NCBI GenBank assembly: GCA_002633025.1 | Contig: NMRB01000778.1 | Location: forward strand, 151,034-215,033 | DNA from: Notospermus geniculatus | Lineage: Eukaryota > Nemertea > Pilidiophora > Heteronemertea > Lineidae | Direction: 5' to 3' | Length of the DNA: 64,000 bases | In this document: piece after piece, positions 31,901 to 44,300 of the stretch | Layout of the letters: every line of letters starts with the position of its first letter | How positions within the stretch are numbered: the first letter of the stretch is position 1 | The notes under the pieces: generated by a model | Database searches by the model: none | What the model was told of the DNA's origin: nothing | The model's input: the letters and a program-made list of their open reading frames with translations, nothing else | Made by a program: the position numbers and the translations under genes

Positions 31901-33608
31901 TTGCCCTCTAAAGGACACCTCTCAATTAAGGACAGCATCTGGCTGCAGCGAGAAAACTACAAGGGTTGCATCAGTGTTTAGATCGGCAGGCCTTCAGCTG
32001 TGTGAAAGTTTCGAATTCGATGAAATGATCTTGAAGTTTTAGGAATAATTCAACTTCATACATACCTGACGACTGGGAGGGGTACCGATCGACAGTGGAT
32101 CTCGCTGATCATCAAATGTCGTCAGTCGTGCTTGGCTCAAGGCTGCTTCGAAATCCGACGGTGCAGCCTCCCCATCGAATTCATCGGAATGTTTGGATGG
32201 CCGTGCTATCCAAAGGGAAAACATACACCCATGAAGGACTCAGTGAGTTAAATCATTCGCACTGACTTGCCAAGATGATGCAAAACTGGTTGTCCACAGA
32301 ATAGAGGCCTTGCAAATGACGTCACAAGCCGCCATGCTGGGGGGCACATACCGCAGAGGCGCAGCGAAATGTCCCAATGACGTTACGTCAAACACTGGCG
32401 TCGCGCACTTCACGCAGGCCACGCCACGGTCAGTTCACACCTCTGCCCACTTGCCCCTCAGCATGGCCGCCAGGATGACGTCATTGCAAGGCCTCTATAG
32501 GTGATAGCCTTGAGCGCAGGTGGAAAATGTATATAGGTCTCAAAGCAATGAAAGTCAAGGAGGATAAGCTTCAGTTGCCCTCATCATAGTAAGATTTGTC
32601 TCCTCTACCAAGAAAGGATTATCAAAACCACCTATTTTAGCTGTTGTGGTGCATAAACCCAAGTTAGAATATTTTTCAAAACATACTGGGCTGTATTCAA
32701 AAAGGGTATCATCGCGCGATTTAAGCAGGTGATCCACTGTTGCGATTTTGGCTTGAGACGGGGTTGCGGTCCCTTGCGATTACCTTATATGGCAATCGGA
32801 AGTCCTTATAAGGTGATCGCATGGCATCGCAACCCTGTCTCAAACAAGGATCGCGACAGTGGATTCGCCGTTTAAGACTTATGTAACTTGACTAAATGGA
32901 CACACTTCCACCATGCATTTGACGAAGTTACACACGTCTAAGTCTTAAACACCCTTTTTGAATACGGCCCACATAGTTTGTGATCTAGTAGTACAAAATG
33001 TGCAATTGGATATACCATGGAAGTCCAAATGGCATTGAAATGTTTAAAGTGGGTTACCATGTCTAGTAGATTAAGATTCGGATAATGATCATGATTAACC
33101 GGTTAGATGAGCTGGAACGTTTTATCCAGGCAGTTGAATAAAAGTGGAAATCTTCGAAGACTTTGCTTTAACTTCTTAAGCCATGGTTAGGAACTTAGCC
33201 ACGGTTATGAGTTGCAGCTTTGATGTCGACATCAACTGCAAAAGGTCTCTACCACTACAACATGACAAAGCCATCTTCAAAGTGACTGATCTATCACACA
33301 CAAAATAACTGATATACTACAAAACACATCAACAAATTCTTGAAGTAATCTTCCCCGGAGATGTAATTTAGATGGAGCAGCATGTGTAGCAGCAGTGATT
33401 GTTTGTATTGCGTCGCGTGTGGAGCAGTTTTTGCTGTTATTGATGTAGTTTAAAACTTTTAGGTGAAGTAGATGTAACGGTAATGATCGGTGTCTCATAT
33501 AGAGCACACAGCAAGCACCCAAGGTGAAACCTGACGTTGACACCTTACCTATGACACAGTCTGACACGTAAGACTGACGGCGTAGGTAGCGCCCCTTACG
33601 TGGTGAAG
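22964..33608 (-). CDS. PNPLA6/7: PNPLA6/7-type patatin lysophospholipase (NTE / Swiss-cheese), left allele, 5' partial
   Basis: Minus-strand exons: 33549-33608 (less sure), 32066-32205, 31615-31791, 31176-31328, 30754-30887, 30406-30537, 29903-30219, 29694-29810, 28428-28491, 27907-28075, 27467-27655, 27136-27257, 26859-27015, 26294-26597, 25851-25999, 25532-25684, 25072-25221, 24708-24804, 23308-23468, 22964-23035. All phases fit, giving about 1004 C-terminal residues of a family normally near 1300. Two cyclic-nucleotide-binding-like domains ([47 protein letters not shown]) precede the patatin domain: oxyanion loop LGGGGARG, nucleophile elbow GTSIG, catalytic Asp in [11 protein letters not shown]. 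The tail is acidic. Family enzymes are ER-membrane anchored and deacylate lysophosphatidylcholine and phosphatidylcholine. The N-terminal membrane segment and first cNMP domain must lie beyond N 33949. Confidence 0.92.
23078..23276 (+). mobile_element. tRNA-derived SINE with conserved tail (left)
   Basis: Head GGCGGCGCAGAGCTAGAGC...GTGGTTCATACCCAGCC, then AAAGGATCAAGTGATG, GAATGAGCTGCT, GATCCCCAGAAAGGTTTCTG, ending near GCACCTTGAGAC. It lies in the last PNPLA intron. Right copy 39900-40105 antisense. Confidence 0.7.
24849..24985. mobile_element. Pogo-like MITE fragment, left allele only
   Basis: Contains CCTCAATGGACACCTCTGCC and CTGTCAAGGACAGAAGAG of the 9727-9904 family. The right allele (about 38388-38400) lacks it. 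Confidence 0.55.
24986..25060 (-). mobile_element. tRNA-like SINE head (left)
   Basis: Minus strand reads GGTGTAGTGGCCGGGGCATC...CTCGGGTTCAATTCCCGG, with a CGT in the anticodon position. Adjacent to PNPLA exon 25072-25221. Right copy 38320-38392. Acceptor stem does not pair convincingly, so SINE rather than tRNA. Confidence 0.55.
25290..25478 (-). mobile_element. tRNA-derived SINE with conserved tail (left)
   Basis: Minus strand GTCGTGGCACAATAGTAAGG...CACAGGTTCGATACCTGG, then GGATCAAGTGATGTGCTGAA and a CTCCTTGAGTTC tail like that of 23078-23276. Right copy 37905-38095. Confidence 0.65.
28850..29110. repeat. Long imperfect inverted repeat in PNPLA intron (left)
   Basis: AACCTCGATCTGAAACCGGC...TGACGTGACGCA pairs with TGCGTCACGTCA...GTTTCAGATCGAGGTT. 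Right counterpart 34060-34320. Opens a shadow reading frame only. Confidence 0.7.
32688..32971. mobile_element. Nested foldback MITE GGGCTGTATTCAAAAAGGGT in PNPLA intron
   Basis: Outer ends GGGCTGTATTCAAAAAGGGT / ACCCTTTTTGAATACGGCCC. The interior (about 32733-32875) holds an inverted pair GATCCACTGTTGCGATTTTG related to the element at 57614-57762. Confidence 0.8.
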
Positions 33609-33948
33609 CTGAAATTTATTAAGTTAAGATAGAACTTAAGCAACTACATGATCTCTAATACTGTGCACAACTCCTTTGATAACTGGACTTCATTCAAAGG
33701 AGAAACTGTTTGAACTTAGGTTCTTCTCTTTCTATTTGTGACAACTCCTAATCACAACCCAACCCTTACGTATACAGGCAGGTATGTACGCCAGGTTAAA
33801 TGCTACCAACTTACCTATACACCATTGGCTAACAAAGAAGCTTATGCTAGAAATTTTACCAGTGACATTTCCCATTCACCCAAGCAAGGCAAAGACAATT
33901 GTACATGTACTTTCATGAACACTTTTATTACATTTACATGGACAAATG

Positions 33949-33949
33949 N
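33949..33949. other. Single-N contig join at the centre of the inverted duplication
   Basis: The right arm starts on the next base, within a PNPLA intron. The 4.7 kb between 29221 and 33948 is unique to the left contig and carries the upstream PNPLA exons. Confidence 0.95.
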
Positions 33950-34059
33950 ATATTCCTAGCGAGTGATGCATGTAATGTAACAGCTTGCTGTAGACTGTGA
34001 ATGATCACGAGTCAGACCTTTTGATAGACTGTTCTCAAATGACGAAAACGCCAATCTGT

Positions 34060-34320
34060 GCACTTCCGCCGAAATCTCAACCATAACCTCGATCTGAAAC
34101 TGAATGACGTGACGCAGAGAACCCTACGACGGTGACTTCGACGATGTTGCGTCAGACTCGACCATTGCTGAATCATGGATTGCGTCACGTCAGCCGGTTT
34201 CAGATCGAGGTTCTGCTTGAGATTGTGGTGGAAGTGTGCAGATCTACGAATTCGAGAATCGTCTATATGAATATCTGCCGAGAGTCAGCCTGCTCACAAA
34301 TTCCACCACAGACCATGTAG
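34060..34320. repeat. Long imperfect inverted repeat in PNPLA intron (right)
   Basis: Counterpart of 28850-29110, just inside the contig start. Confidence 0.7.
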
Positions 34321-34677
34321 AAACAAGATCCTTAACCCTACACCACACTCTAACCAGGGGAGCGAAGGCCCAGCATCATTCCACCTCATGCATGGCTGAT
34401 GGTTGGGCCAACTAACCACTTGACAACAGATCCTTGATCATATTGAAGGCCAAAGAAATCCACAGCTGTAACCTAGTAACCCATTCCATTTCTAACCAGG
34501 GGGGAGGGGACGAAGTCTCAGCCCATGTCCTGCATGACGGTGGGGCCAACTAACTATTTGCCAACAGATCCACGGTCATATTGCAGCACTCTTGGGTCTG
34601 TTGAGTGCTGAACCTCAATGAAGTGCATAGCTGTAACCATGAATATACTTGTAACCCGTTGTGTTTCCTTCCATTAG

Positions 34678-37600
34678 GTCCCACACTGAGACTTACAAGT
34701 GAAATCATTCAGAAGAGACTTGGACCGGCAGCTCTGGACAGGTAGGTTCAACTCTGGACCAGCCCCCCTACACTTCTGAGATGAATAGCTAGGTACAACC
34801 ACATGTGTTCGTCTATGACACCATTCAGTGTGACGGTCCTACTCATGACACCCTTTCCTCCTGTACAGGAGGACACGGTGTCATGACGTCATGAGTAGGG
34901 CCATTGGCCCTATACAATGTGTCGCAGTGAAATGGTGCCCATCTAGACAAACGTCTGTGCGTAAAACCACACCATGTTTAAAATCATGGTCTGTCCTATA
35001 GCCCTCAACACTGCAGAACCTAACAAGTTAATGACCAGTGAAAGGAGAGCATATTCACCCATCTTTCACCAAACTTTATGTTTTTTCTCAGTGTGAATGA
35101 GTATAGACTGTCGACCTGGCTCGGTCAACAGGAAGACTTACACAGAATGGTGCTCTACCAATGTGATATGAAAATGACCGCCTGGACACAGCAGTGCATC
35201 CGCCAAGCTGATTGTATTCTCATCGTGGGAAAGGCTGACGGGGACCATTCAGTTGGAAAGGTAAGTATTGCTACGTCCAACAAAATCATCTTTGAATAAT
35301 GGCTACAGAACTGGCATCAGGACACTCTGACCCAAGTTCTTGGTTGACCAGAAGAGTGGTGGTTCTTCAATCTCAACGTAACCGATCCGATGACCATGAG
35401 ACTGCTGAAACGAGCCAGATTCCCCTGACCTTGGTTACGTTTCATCACCCGAGTTGTGATCAGCTTTTCTGTCTAATGATCATGTGACCATTGTCAACCA
35501 ACATCACTTCTTCCCATTCTTAGGTTGAACAACAGCTGGAGAAAATCGGGGTTCGGGCTCAGAAGGAACTGATACTGCTGCATCGAGAGGACTCAGAAAA
35601 ACCCGAGAAACGTAAGACTGTGTTATGGCTGAACGCTCGTGGTTGGTGCTCCTCTCATCATCATATACGCTGCCCTAAACGTGTTTTTAGTCGAAAGAGC
35701 GCGGAAAGAATGGTAAGTTTCGTTGGTTTCCTTCACAGCATGTTACTGTAGAGGTAGAATTTGTCCGTGTATTGAACACTGGACTTGCATCACCTGGAAG
35801 TCAACACTAGAATCAATGCTTCCAACTTCTTCTGGACATATTCCTTCGACAGCTACAGACCAGGCCCCGTATTCATAAAACTACTTAAGTCTAAGTATGA
35901 CACTTATCCTTTGTTCAACACAAAAGATAAGTATCACACTTTGACTTAAGTAGTTTTATGAATACGGGGCCAGATGCAGCTAGCACCTAATGCTTCAAAC
36001 TTATCTCAGCTCCAACTGATTCTCCTTACAGCTTGAGTCATACAAGAAACTATTCGAGTCAGCTGAACCCGATCGCATGAGTGATTTCTCACGCTTGGCC
36101 CGGTTCTTGACGGGGACTTCCATCGGGCTGATATTAGGCGGAGGTGGAGCCAGGTAAGTTAACTCCTTTCATCATGGCCTTTGATGATTTCTTGGTTCTA
36201 TGGTCTTCTTTCAAAGTTCACAGATTGCCACGTTGCTCGCCTCTCTTTACAAGCTTTCTGACTTGTTCTTCACAGAGGTATTGCCCACATCGGCATGATT
36301 CGTTCCATGCAGGAGGCAGGGATCCCTATTGACATGGTCGGTGGGACGAGTATAGGGTCCTTCATGGGTGCTCTGTGGGCCGAGGAGACAGATCTGACCA
36401 GGTTCACACAGCGTGCTAGGGAGTGGTCCATGGTAAGTAGTCAGTCGATGGTGGTGATTCGGAATTCTCTTCAGCATTGTAACATTTGTCCTTGTTCTAT
36501 GGCCCTGTTAATTCAGAATGTACAGCTACCTGACTTTTTTGGATTGGGTAGCATTATGAAATATGATGATCAAATGGAAATACATACAGATAGACAGCGA
36601 AAATTTCTCGTGGCCACTTCACAACAATGTGTGTTTAGTGTAAAGACTTCAGCCACACTTTCATTAAAAGTCTGACCTTTTTCAATGCTTCAAGCAAAGA
36701 GAAAGGCTGACTTCAGGTATACTTCAGGCTAATGTAGGCCGAGGATAAGGCCCAAAGAGTCATTCGAACACAGAGTCACTGCTAACATCTTCTGCTTCAT
36801 CCTATCCCCAGGACATGAACTCATTATGGAAGAAGGTCCTCGACCTGACCTACCCCATCACCTCGATGATGAGCGGCAGTGCCTTCAACCGATCAATCGA
36901 AGGTGTCTTCTGTGATCGACAAATCGAAGATCTGTGGATCCCATATTTTTGTATCACGACGGATATCTCTGCATCTAAGATGAGGGTGCATACGTCTGGG
37001 TCGCTATGGAGATACGTCCGATCGAGTATGTCGTTGTCGGGGTACCTTCCACCTCTCTGTGATCCTGTTGACGGTCATCTTCTCCTGGATGGAGGATACG
37101 TCAACAATCTACCAGGTGAGTGAGGCCTTGGGCAGGACACTTCACCATCTCTGCTCCTTCAGCTTCCCTCTCGTATAAGCTGTAAAGAGCATCTAAAGTG
37201 TTGCTCCACGTGGGCAATTTCTTGTGGGAGTTGGCCCTCTATGGGCAACTCAACCATGCAAGAAAACTCAGCATCATTCATTGAAGCCATTCTTTTCCCA
37301 TAGCTAATAAGCAGGATGAAAATGGCTTGACTACTAATGGTAGTCCCTGACTACTGTTCCTCCTAGCCACATCCTTTCATCCTCTCCTTCAGCTGATATC
37401 ATGAGGGCCATGGGAGCTCAGAACATCTTTGCCATTGATGTCGGTAGCCAAGACGACGACAACCTGGATAACTATGGTGATGAACTCTCAGGATGGTGGT
37501 TGCTATGGAAACGATGGAATCCATGGGCTTCCAGAGTCAAGGTAGGCCAGAATGCCTCCTTTATCTAAGGTCATAGGTATAGACCTGCAATTTCAGTGAA

Positions 37601-40227
37601 TGCAGTCAACGAAATCTGTAGGTCAGAATTATTTGATCAAGAACTGAACATATCTTTGAGCTGAGGGACATGGTGGTTTTCTTACAGGTGCCTGACATGA
37701 ATGAAATCCAGTCACGTCTTGCCTACGTCTCGTGTGTACGACAGTTAGAGAGTGTGAAGAACAGCGATTACTGTGAATACATCCGACCCCCGATCGACCG
37801 CTACGCCACGCTACAGTTTGGTGCATTTGATGAGATATGCGTGAGTAGATTTCCACAAACTTGTTTTCACAAGTTCAGCTGATCGGGTTGATTAGACAAG
37901 AGAGAGTCGTGGCACAATAGTAAGGGAGTTGGACTCCTGGTGAGAGAGGCCACAGGTTCGATACCTGGTCAAATCGCCACGTTTTCTCACCATGTCTGAA
38001 AGGATCAAGTGATGTGCTGAATGAGCTGCTCCTTGAGTTCTACAGAATAATTTCTGGAGACTGGGAAAATAATGGGAGCACCTTTGACACTGCACACGGT
38101 AGACTAGGAATGGGTAACGCCACCTGTGATTCACCTCTTGGATGCTTTCAGGACGTCGGTTACAATCACGGGAAGACGATGTTCCAAGCGTGGCAGAAGA
38201 CGGGAATGATTGATGAACTCTTCAAGGAGAAAGGACGTGGGGATAATACTGCTGAGAGGAGACCTTCCACGGGGCTGAGGAGTAGTGGCATCGGATCTAA
38301 GGTAGGAGGGGTTGGGGAGCGCGAAGGTGCAGTGGCCGGGACATCAGACTCGTAATCGATAGACCTCGGGTTCAATTCCCGGTTGCTGTTCAGACAGTTC
38401 AATGTTCAATACTTGTTTTTTTCCAGGCCCATGTTCACAATGTTCCTGTCGAAGCGTGTTTCACTGACCTCGCCGAGTTGGTGTCAAGAATTGACAGACC
38501 TCAGTTCTTCGTAGGATCTGACGGTAAGTATCCCTCATAAAATCAAGTCATAAAGTTGTGTGTTTTAGCTTTAGTTCTGTGTTCACGAAACTGATTTCAA
38601 TAACACAGCAGTGCTGAGTTCTTAGAGCTACACGTAGCGACGTGAAGCTGCACCTATCTCGTGAGTTCTTCCTTAACCAGCATGTTTTGTAAATCTATGT
38701 TGTGATGCCGTTATTTCATAGACACTAATCCCGCACTCATTTATCCAAGTTGAAACCACTCCAGAAATCAGGTCAACACACCTCTCCTCGTTAAGGGTAG
38801 ACATTTCTTGCAATTTAAACCAGCTATTTAACATTCTTGCCCATCACAGAAGTGCCCTCATCGCGACGTCTGTATCGTTTCTGGTCTGAAGATTGCGATC
38901 TGCTAGGTATGGCAGCATGGAATGATTTTCATATCTGTCTAGTTAATGGCATGTGAACGAACTTCATGCATGTCATTATAGACCTAGACACTCGAAATCC
39001 TTGCTTCTCAACTAGTCATTGTAGAATACCCATCTCCAAGACACTACTCAAGATTTCTTCCCTCTAGGTTTAGCTCTCTATAGATTTGGACGTCATGTTG
39101 TAGACCGTGAGTTGCATGTGGATGCTGGGTGGATATTTCCGGTTCTGGTTTTGGATTGGAATGATTGAACATGTCCTGGTTTGAGTTGCCCGGTCAATGA
39201 CCGGCATAAGCTTCTGATATGTGACCCAGGACATGCTTTGGGTTCCTACTCACACCACTGTTGGAATTCTTCGGGTGTCTGCGTTTGGTGGGAGGGTCCT
39301 TAACGTTTCGGTCATTGTACACCATGGTGAGGAAACAGTGGCTGAGTATCCCTTCCTGGAAAGGGTTTGCCCCTACAGACCCCTTTCATTCTGAATCTTG
39401 ACTTGGGTATTGATGGTGCCGATCTCTTACATGATTTGTCTTCAACAAGCTCATGACCCTGGTGGAAGAACAACACTGTTTATTCCACCCTGATTGGTTT
39501 TTGCTGCAGAAACAGAACCTTCTCTGATAACATGGCCCAGGCTTGCATTTTACGTGTGGCCTGGTCAAGTGATTGACTTCATGTGTACCAGCCTCTTCAA
39601 AAGTTGGCTGCCACAGCCAACAGTGAAGGCAGACAACTTCTTCCTCAAAATCGTGAATCAACCAAGTACCTAACCGGTACAGTAACGTCGATCTTTGAGA
39701 TTTTCGATATCCACCAATCATATTTCAGATGAAGAATACGATGAATACTATGGTGACGAGGAAGATGGATGTGCCTCCGAACCCGAGATGGGCCGAGATC
39801 GGCCACCAAAGACCAGGATGTTACGCCCGCTGTCCGAGGGCGAATCAGCTGATGAGGATAGTGAGGAGAATACCTGCGATGACTTTGAGGTAGGTCATGG
39901 CAAGTTAGGACCTTTGTAGAACATTAATATTGTGCAATCTCAAAGTGCTTCCTATTATTACCCCAGTCTCTCCAGAAACTTTTCTGGGGATCTCAAGGAG
40001 CAGCTCATTCAGCCATCACTTGATCCTTTGAGAGTATAGAGTGGTGACTTGGCTGGGTATGAACCATGGCCTCTCGGTCATTAGTCTGATGCTCTAGCTC
40101 TGCACCACCATGCTCCCAACTTGTCATTTCAACACCGGATTACTTCTAATTTCAGGAGTTCGATGAGGAAGATGAGGATGAGTTGAATGCGACACTACGA
40201 CATCGCAATGCCAGCGCACCCATCTGA
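34678..40227 (+). CDS. PNPLA6/7: PNPLA6/7-type patatin lysophospholipase, right allele, 5' truncated at contig join
   Basis: Exons: 34678-34741, 35092-35260, 35524-35712, 36032-36153, 36276-36432, 36812-37115, 37393-37541, 37688-37840, 38152-38301, 38427-38523, 39729-39889, 40156-40227. They encode the C-terminal 594 residues: the linker ([11 protein letters not shown]), complete patatin domain with GGGGARG, GTSIG and DGG motifs, and the acidic tail. Exon lengths equal those of the left allele one for one. The missing 5' half is not a mutation: the contig starts at 33950 inside the intron before the first listed exon. With GTSIG Ser and DGG Asp present, the encoded domain looks catalytically competent. 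Confidence 0.92.
35873..35971. mobile_element. 99-bp foldback MITE GGCCCCGTATTCATAAAACT, right allele only
   Basis: Ends GGCCCCGTATTCATAAAACT and complement, in a PNPLA intron. The left allele (about 27310) reads ACAGACCAGACCCAGC without it. Resembles Harbinger-type GGCCCSGTATTC ends. Confidence 0.85.
37905..38095 (+). mobile_element. tRNA-derived SINE with conserved tail (right)
   Basis: Counterpart of 25290-25478. Confidence 0.65.
38320..38392 (+). mobile_element. tRNA-like SINE head (right)
   Basis: Counterpart of 24986-25060, starting just after the donor of PNPLA exon 38152-38301. Confidence 0.55.
39900..40105 (-). mobile_element. tRNA-derived SINE with conserved tail (right)
   Basis: Counterpart of 23078-23276. 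Confidence 0.7.
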
Positions 40228-41009
40228 GATCTCCGCAACGTGTGAGTTTGTGAAGCTCAATGGCAGGACTTCCGATTGCACGGCACGTGACCAGCTTTAA
40301 CTTATTGAAGATTGGAAGGACGTTGGTAGTGGTGGTGTGGGCAAGTTCAGCAGAAGAAACAGTTGTGGAATTCTGTGAGAGCCTCTAACCCAAGGGCCTA
40401 AGTCTATCATTCCACTGTGCGTGTCGATGGAAGAGAAAGGGCGACTGCTCTTTGTGTGTGTGATTTCTTTAATGCTAATCTGAAGTTTGTAACATGATAA
40501 TATGCAAGTGTATGTTTGTATTTGATTGCACCAAGTATTGTGGCCTTAAATGTCCCCCTAGGCCAAGCATAATGATTGTATTTGATTGCATTGAGTATTA
40601 CATGTATTATGGACTAGATTGTCCATGAGGCCAAAGATGGATGAAAGCCTCCACACGCCTGCTGATTTGCGGTGCAGTTTTCAGATGTGCTGATTATATG
40701 GATGGACATGACAGAAAATAACAAAGGATCTATATGTATTGCAATGAGCACGTGTGGAGCCTGGAAGGTTTCTATATTATGAAAATACATGTGTACAAGC
40801 CGCTATATTGTATGGGTATAAGAGGGTTACAGAGATAACTGACTAACCTACAATTCTACTATAACCTCTGACAGATAAACGACACTGTTTTGCTCCAAGT
40901 TACTGTTGTATACTGAGTTGTTGATGATTGTTTTATGCTACATATTATATTATGTAACAACTTTTTTACACCAAATCTGTGGTAACTACGTGTGAACACT
41001 GAATGCGTG

Positions 41010-41015
41010 AATAAA
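41010..41015 (+). terminator. Probable polyadenylation signal of PNPLA6/7, right allele
   Basis: AATAAATAAATAA tract about 780 bp after the stop at 40227, matching the left-allele site at 22165. Confidence 0.45.
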
Positions 41016-41311
41016 TAAATAAGTTCTCAGATCGTTTTCGAGTAATGTGGCCTTCAAATACGAACTAGTGAACAGTATCAATAAAAGCATTCAAGTACGG
41101 GTGTAATACTGGTTCTTCGCCCTCCTAACGTCCGCTGTAGAGTTTTCCTGCATGTGTAGATGATAGGGGCACTAAATGAAGGCCTATACCTCACCTGTAG
41201 CACACCTATCGTCTAATCGTGGGCCTGGTCAGGTGATATACACATGTAAAGATCCAGCCAGACGTTAGAAGGGCAAAGGCCCAGTAGTCATGATACTTGC
41301 AATGTTCAATA

Positions 41312-44300
41312 TCAGGATCCATCTGAATGCTCCAAAATCATTCTCATTTCTTCCTGACACTGGTTGATTAATTCCTGTAACTCTTGATATGTTGGATGGG
41401 ATTCTCCAAGTATGACAGTGAACATGGTCTCTGCCTGGAAAGAGGAAAGTTAACTTGTAACGGCGCTGCTCCACTTAACGGTTTTCTCGTGCAAGTCGGC
41501 TCTCGATGGGCAATTCACCATTGTTTGTTTCCTTAGGCCCCTATTACATAGAAGTATACGGTATACGAAAACGCCAGTTAACAACGGCTTCACGGTCGTG
41601 AATCCATATGAAGCTTTTGTTAACCGGCATTTTCGTATACCGTATACTTCTATGTTACCGTATACTTCTATGTTACAGCTTATGCCTTGGTCATTGACAC
41701 AAACAACTGCCCATGGTTTTCCAATGGTTGAGTTGATAGAGCTGACGCACGTGTGAAAACTCGCGTGGAAAAGCACCTCTATGTTCCACTTCTCTCGGTG
41801 TTGGAATCCCAAACAAAGCATCTGTGGATTATGATCTCTTGCAAAATAGAGTACGGCTGGGTGGCACCGCTGTAAATCATCAGCCAAGATCATATTGGTG
41901 TTGATGGAGAAATACTCCACCCTATTCTTTTCATTTGTGCCCAGAGTGGGTACGAAGCAAAAGTGAGATATAAAGACTCCATCAGCTGACCTCTTGAAGT
42001 GTCTGGAGAGCGCCCTCTAACTGTCCAAGATACAACTGGATTTTACCAATGTTCATCAACTGGATGCCAAGATTTCGATGCATCTTTGGAAGCAGTTTCC
42101 TACAAATGAAAGAACAAACAGGTCTGAGATTGACGAAGTGTAACCTTAATACTCTTCTGTTGCCTTTTCCACTCCTACTTTAGCATAATGGCTGGTATTC
42201 ATAAAAGCTAGTAAATGCTTTTACTTCATGTTTTGCAGTACATAATTTATACATTGGACCTCACTGTGCAAATCTTTAAGTATAAGCATTTCCTAACTTT
42301 TATGAATACCAGCCAATGCCTCCTTGGGCTTCAGATCCGACGATACCAACCTACATGGCTCTCTCATCTTCATCCCGCACTCCAATGCTTCCTCCCACAG
42401 TTCAAGGTTGGTGTATGCATCTAATAACTTGTCCTGGAGGCGCACCATGTAGATATTGAAAGGAGGTAGGAGCTTCTCAGTTTGTTGGAGGCAGTCTTTG
42501 ACTTTCTTGACGACGGTTGACTGGTCTGGAAAGATGATGGACAACGCAAGTTTTCTCCATGCGCTCTGGGGACGAATTGTCCTCAAACCGTAAAGAGCCA
42601 CATGTAATTACTCCAAATGACAACTCAGGATGGCCCCAGCTACAAAGAAGCGGCGTCAGACAGCCAAGAAATGTGCGTACCTGTCTCTTCAGCAACAGCT
42701 TGATAAGTCTCCTTGCAACGATGCACTGCACTCTGCCTCTCTCTTTGGTAATCAGCACCATTGACTTTAACCTTGCACTCAGGACATGCTTCTGAAAGTC
42801 GGAAGATGGTACATCAACCAGAGTGATAGATTGGAAAAGGAGTGAATTCTTGACTCTGTGAGTAGAATCTCGACACCATCCTTGATTCAGGCAATGAAAC
42901 TTTGGAGAGGTGAGGCAAAAAGAGCCCAAGCAGACATCAACTGATGACAAAATACAGGGCTACCATCCAAATTCTGCTTACCCATTGATGCCAGGATAAC
43001 CTGATTACAGGTTTTTGTTGGACAGCTCAAACACAACATCAGATCATTCTGCAATGAAGAACCAGGAAAATTTGTCAAAAATGTCCTGATTGAGACAATT
43101 GACAGGGCCTAGGCCAGGAGCACACTGGAACGGTGCAACCTGGACTGCACTGTCAAAGAGAGTTGCCCTCTCTGTCACATGAAGTGTGGGTCCGACCAGG
43201 GATTGAACCCGGCACGTCAGAGGTGGCAGGCGGCGGTGTTTCCACTGCACCAATCTGACAGCCAGGGCTGGGTTGCGCATAACTCATGTTAGCGCTAACT
43301 TGGTGTTAGCACTAACTTGGTGTTAGCGCTAACTTTATGTTAAATGACGTAAAAAGACAATGGATTTTTACGTCATTTAACATAAAGTTAGCGCTAACAC
43401 CTAGTTAGCACTATCGTGAGTTTTGTGCAACCGGGCCCAGGTGTACGTTTTAAGCTCATGGCAAGCTACCTTTATGTCAGTCAAGGAACAAACTTTTTAT
43501 GCTAACCCACAAACCGCATCATGGTCAACATGGACTACATGACATTTATGATTTTCAACCAAGTTATCACGTACTAAATCCAACCTGACAAGAATAGTCA
43601 TTACAAGGTAATCAGAACATGAATTTTATTCATAAAGGTCTTGTAATTAGTTAGCATTTAGCTTGTCCCCAAACAGAAATATTCACTAGTGATTATCACA
43701 ATAGTTTATTGGTTCTTTTGATATAGCACACCATAAAGTATTGATAAATGTAAGCTATGCCTTTGAGAGAATAATGCTGTCGTTTGCTCAGTGTGTTGGC
43801 GTTGTCAACATGAATGGGACATTCTTTTTGTTAGCTGCACCCCCACTTATTGAATGCACAAAAGTCCACAGGTGCTAAATCCCAGTGTCCCAAACAACAG
43901 AACACAATAGAATCCTGCCAAGGTATGGCCAACTTTTGTAAGTGTGGAGGCGGGCAGGGATGGACAGGGGTGACAGGTTTTCAACAGAGCTGAATGTAGC
44001 CTGAAGTGGGGGTGAACTCAGCAAAAGTAACAGCCACACTGTCAGGTAAACTGAGCACCTGGCGTGTGTAGAATATGAGTAGTAATTCATGCATCAGAAA
44101 TCCCAATTATTTATAATTCATCAGACATTGGTGTGCCTGGGTTGAGGGAGATCACAGACACCATTGTGCTACAGAATCGATCAAGACTTTCCAACTGACC
44201 GCAGAGGACACTGGACAGATACTCAAGACGAATGGAACAATGAAAGCAGACAATAAGAGCTTTAAAATGCATGGACCGGAGGCAATGGATTCATCAATAG

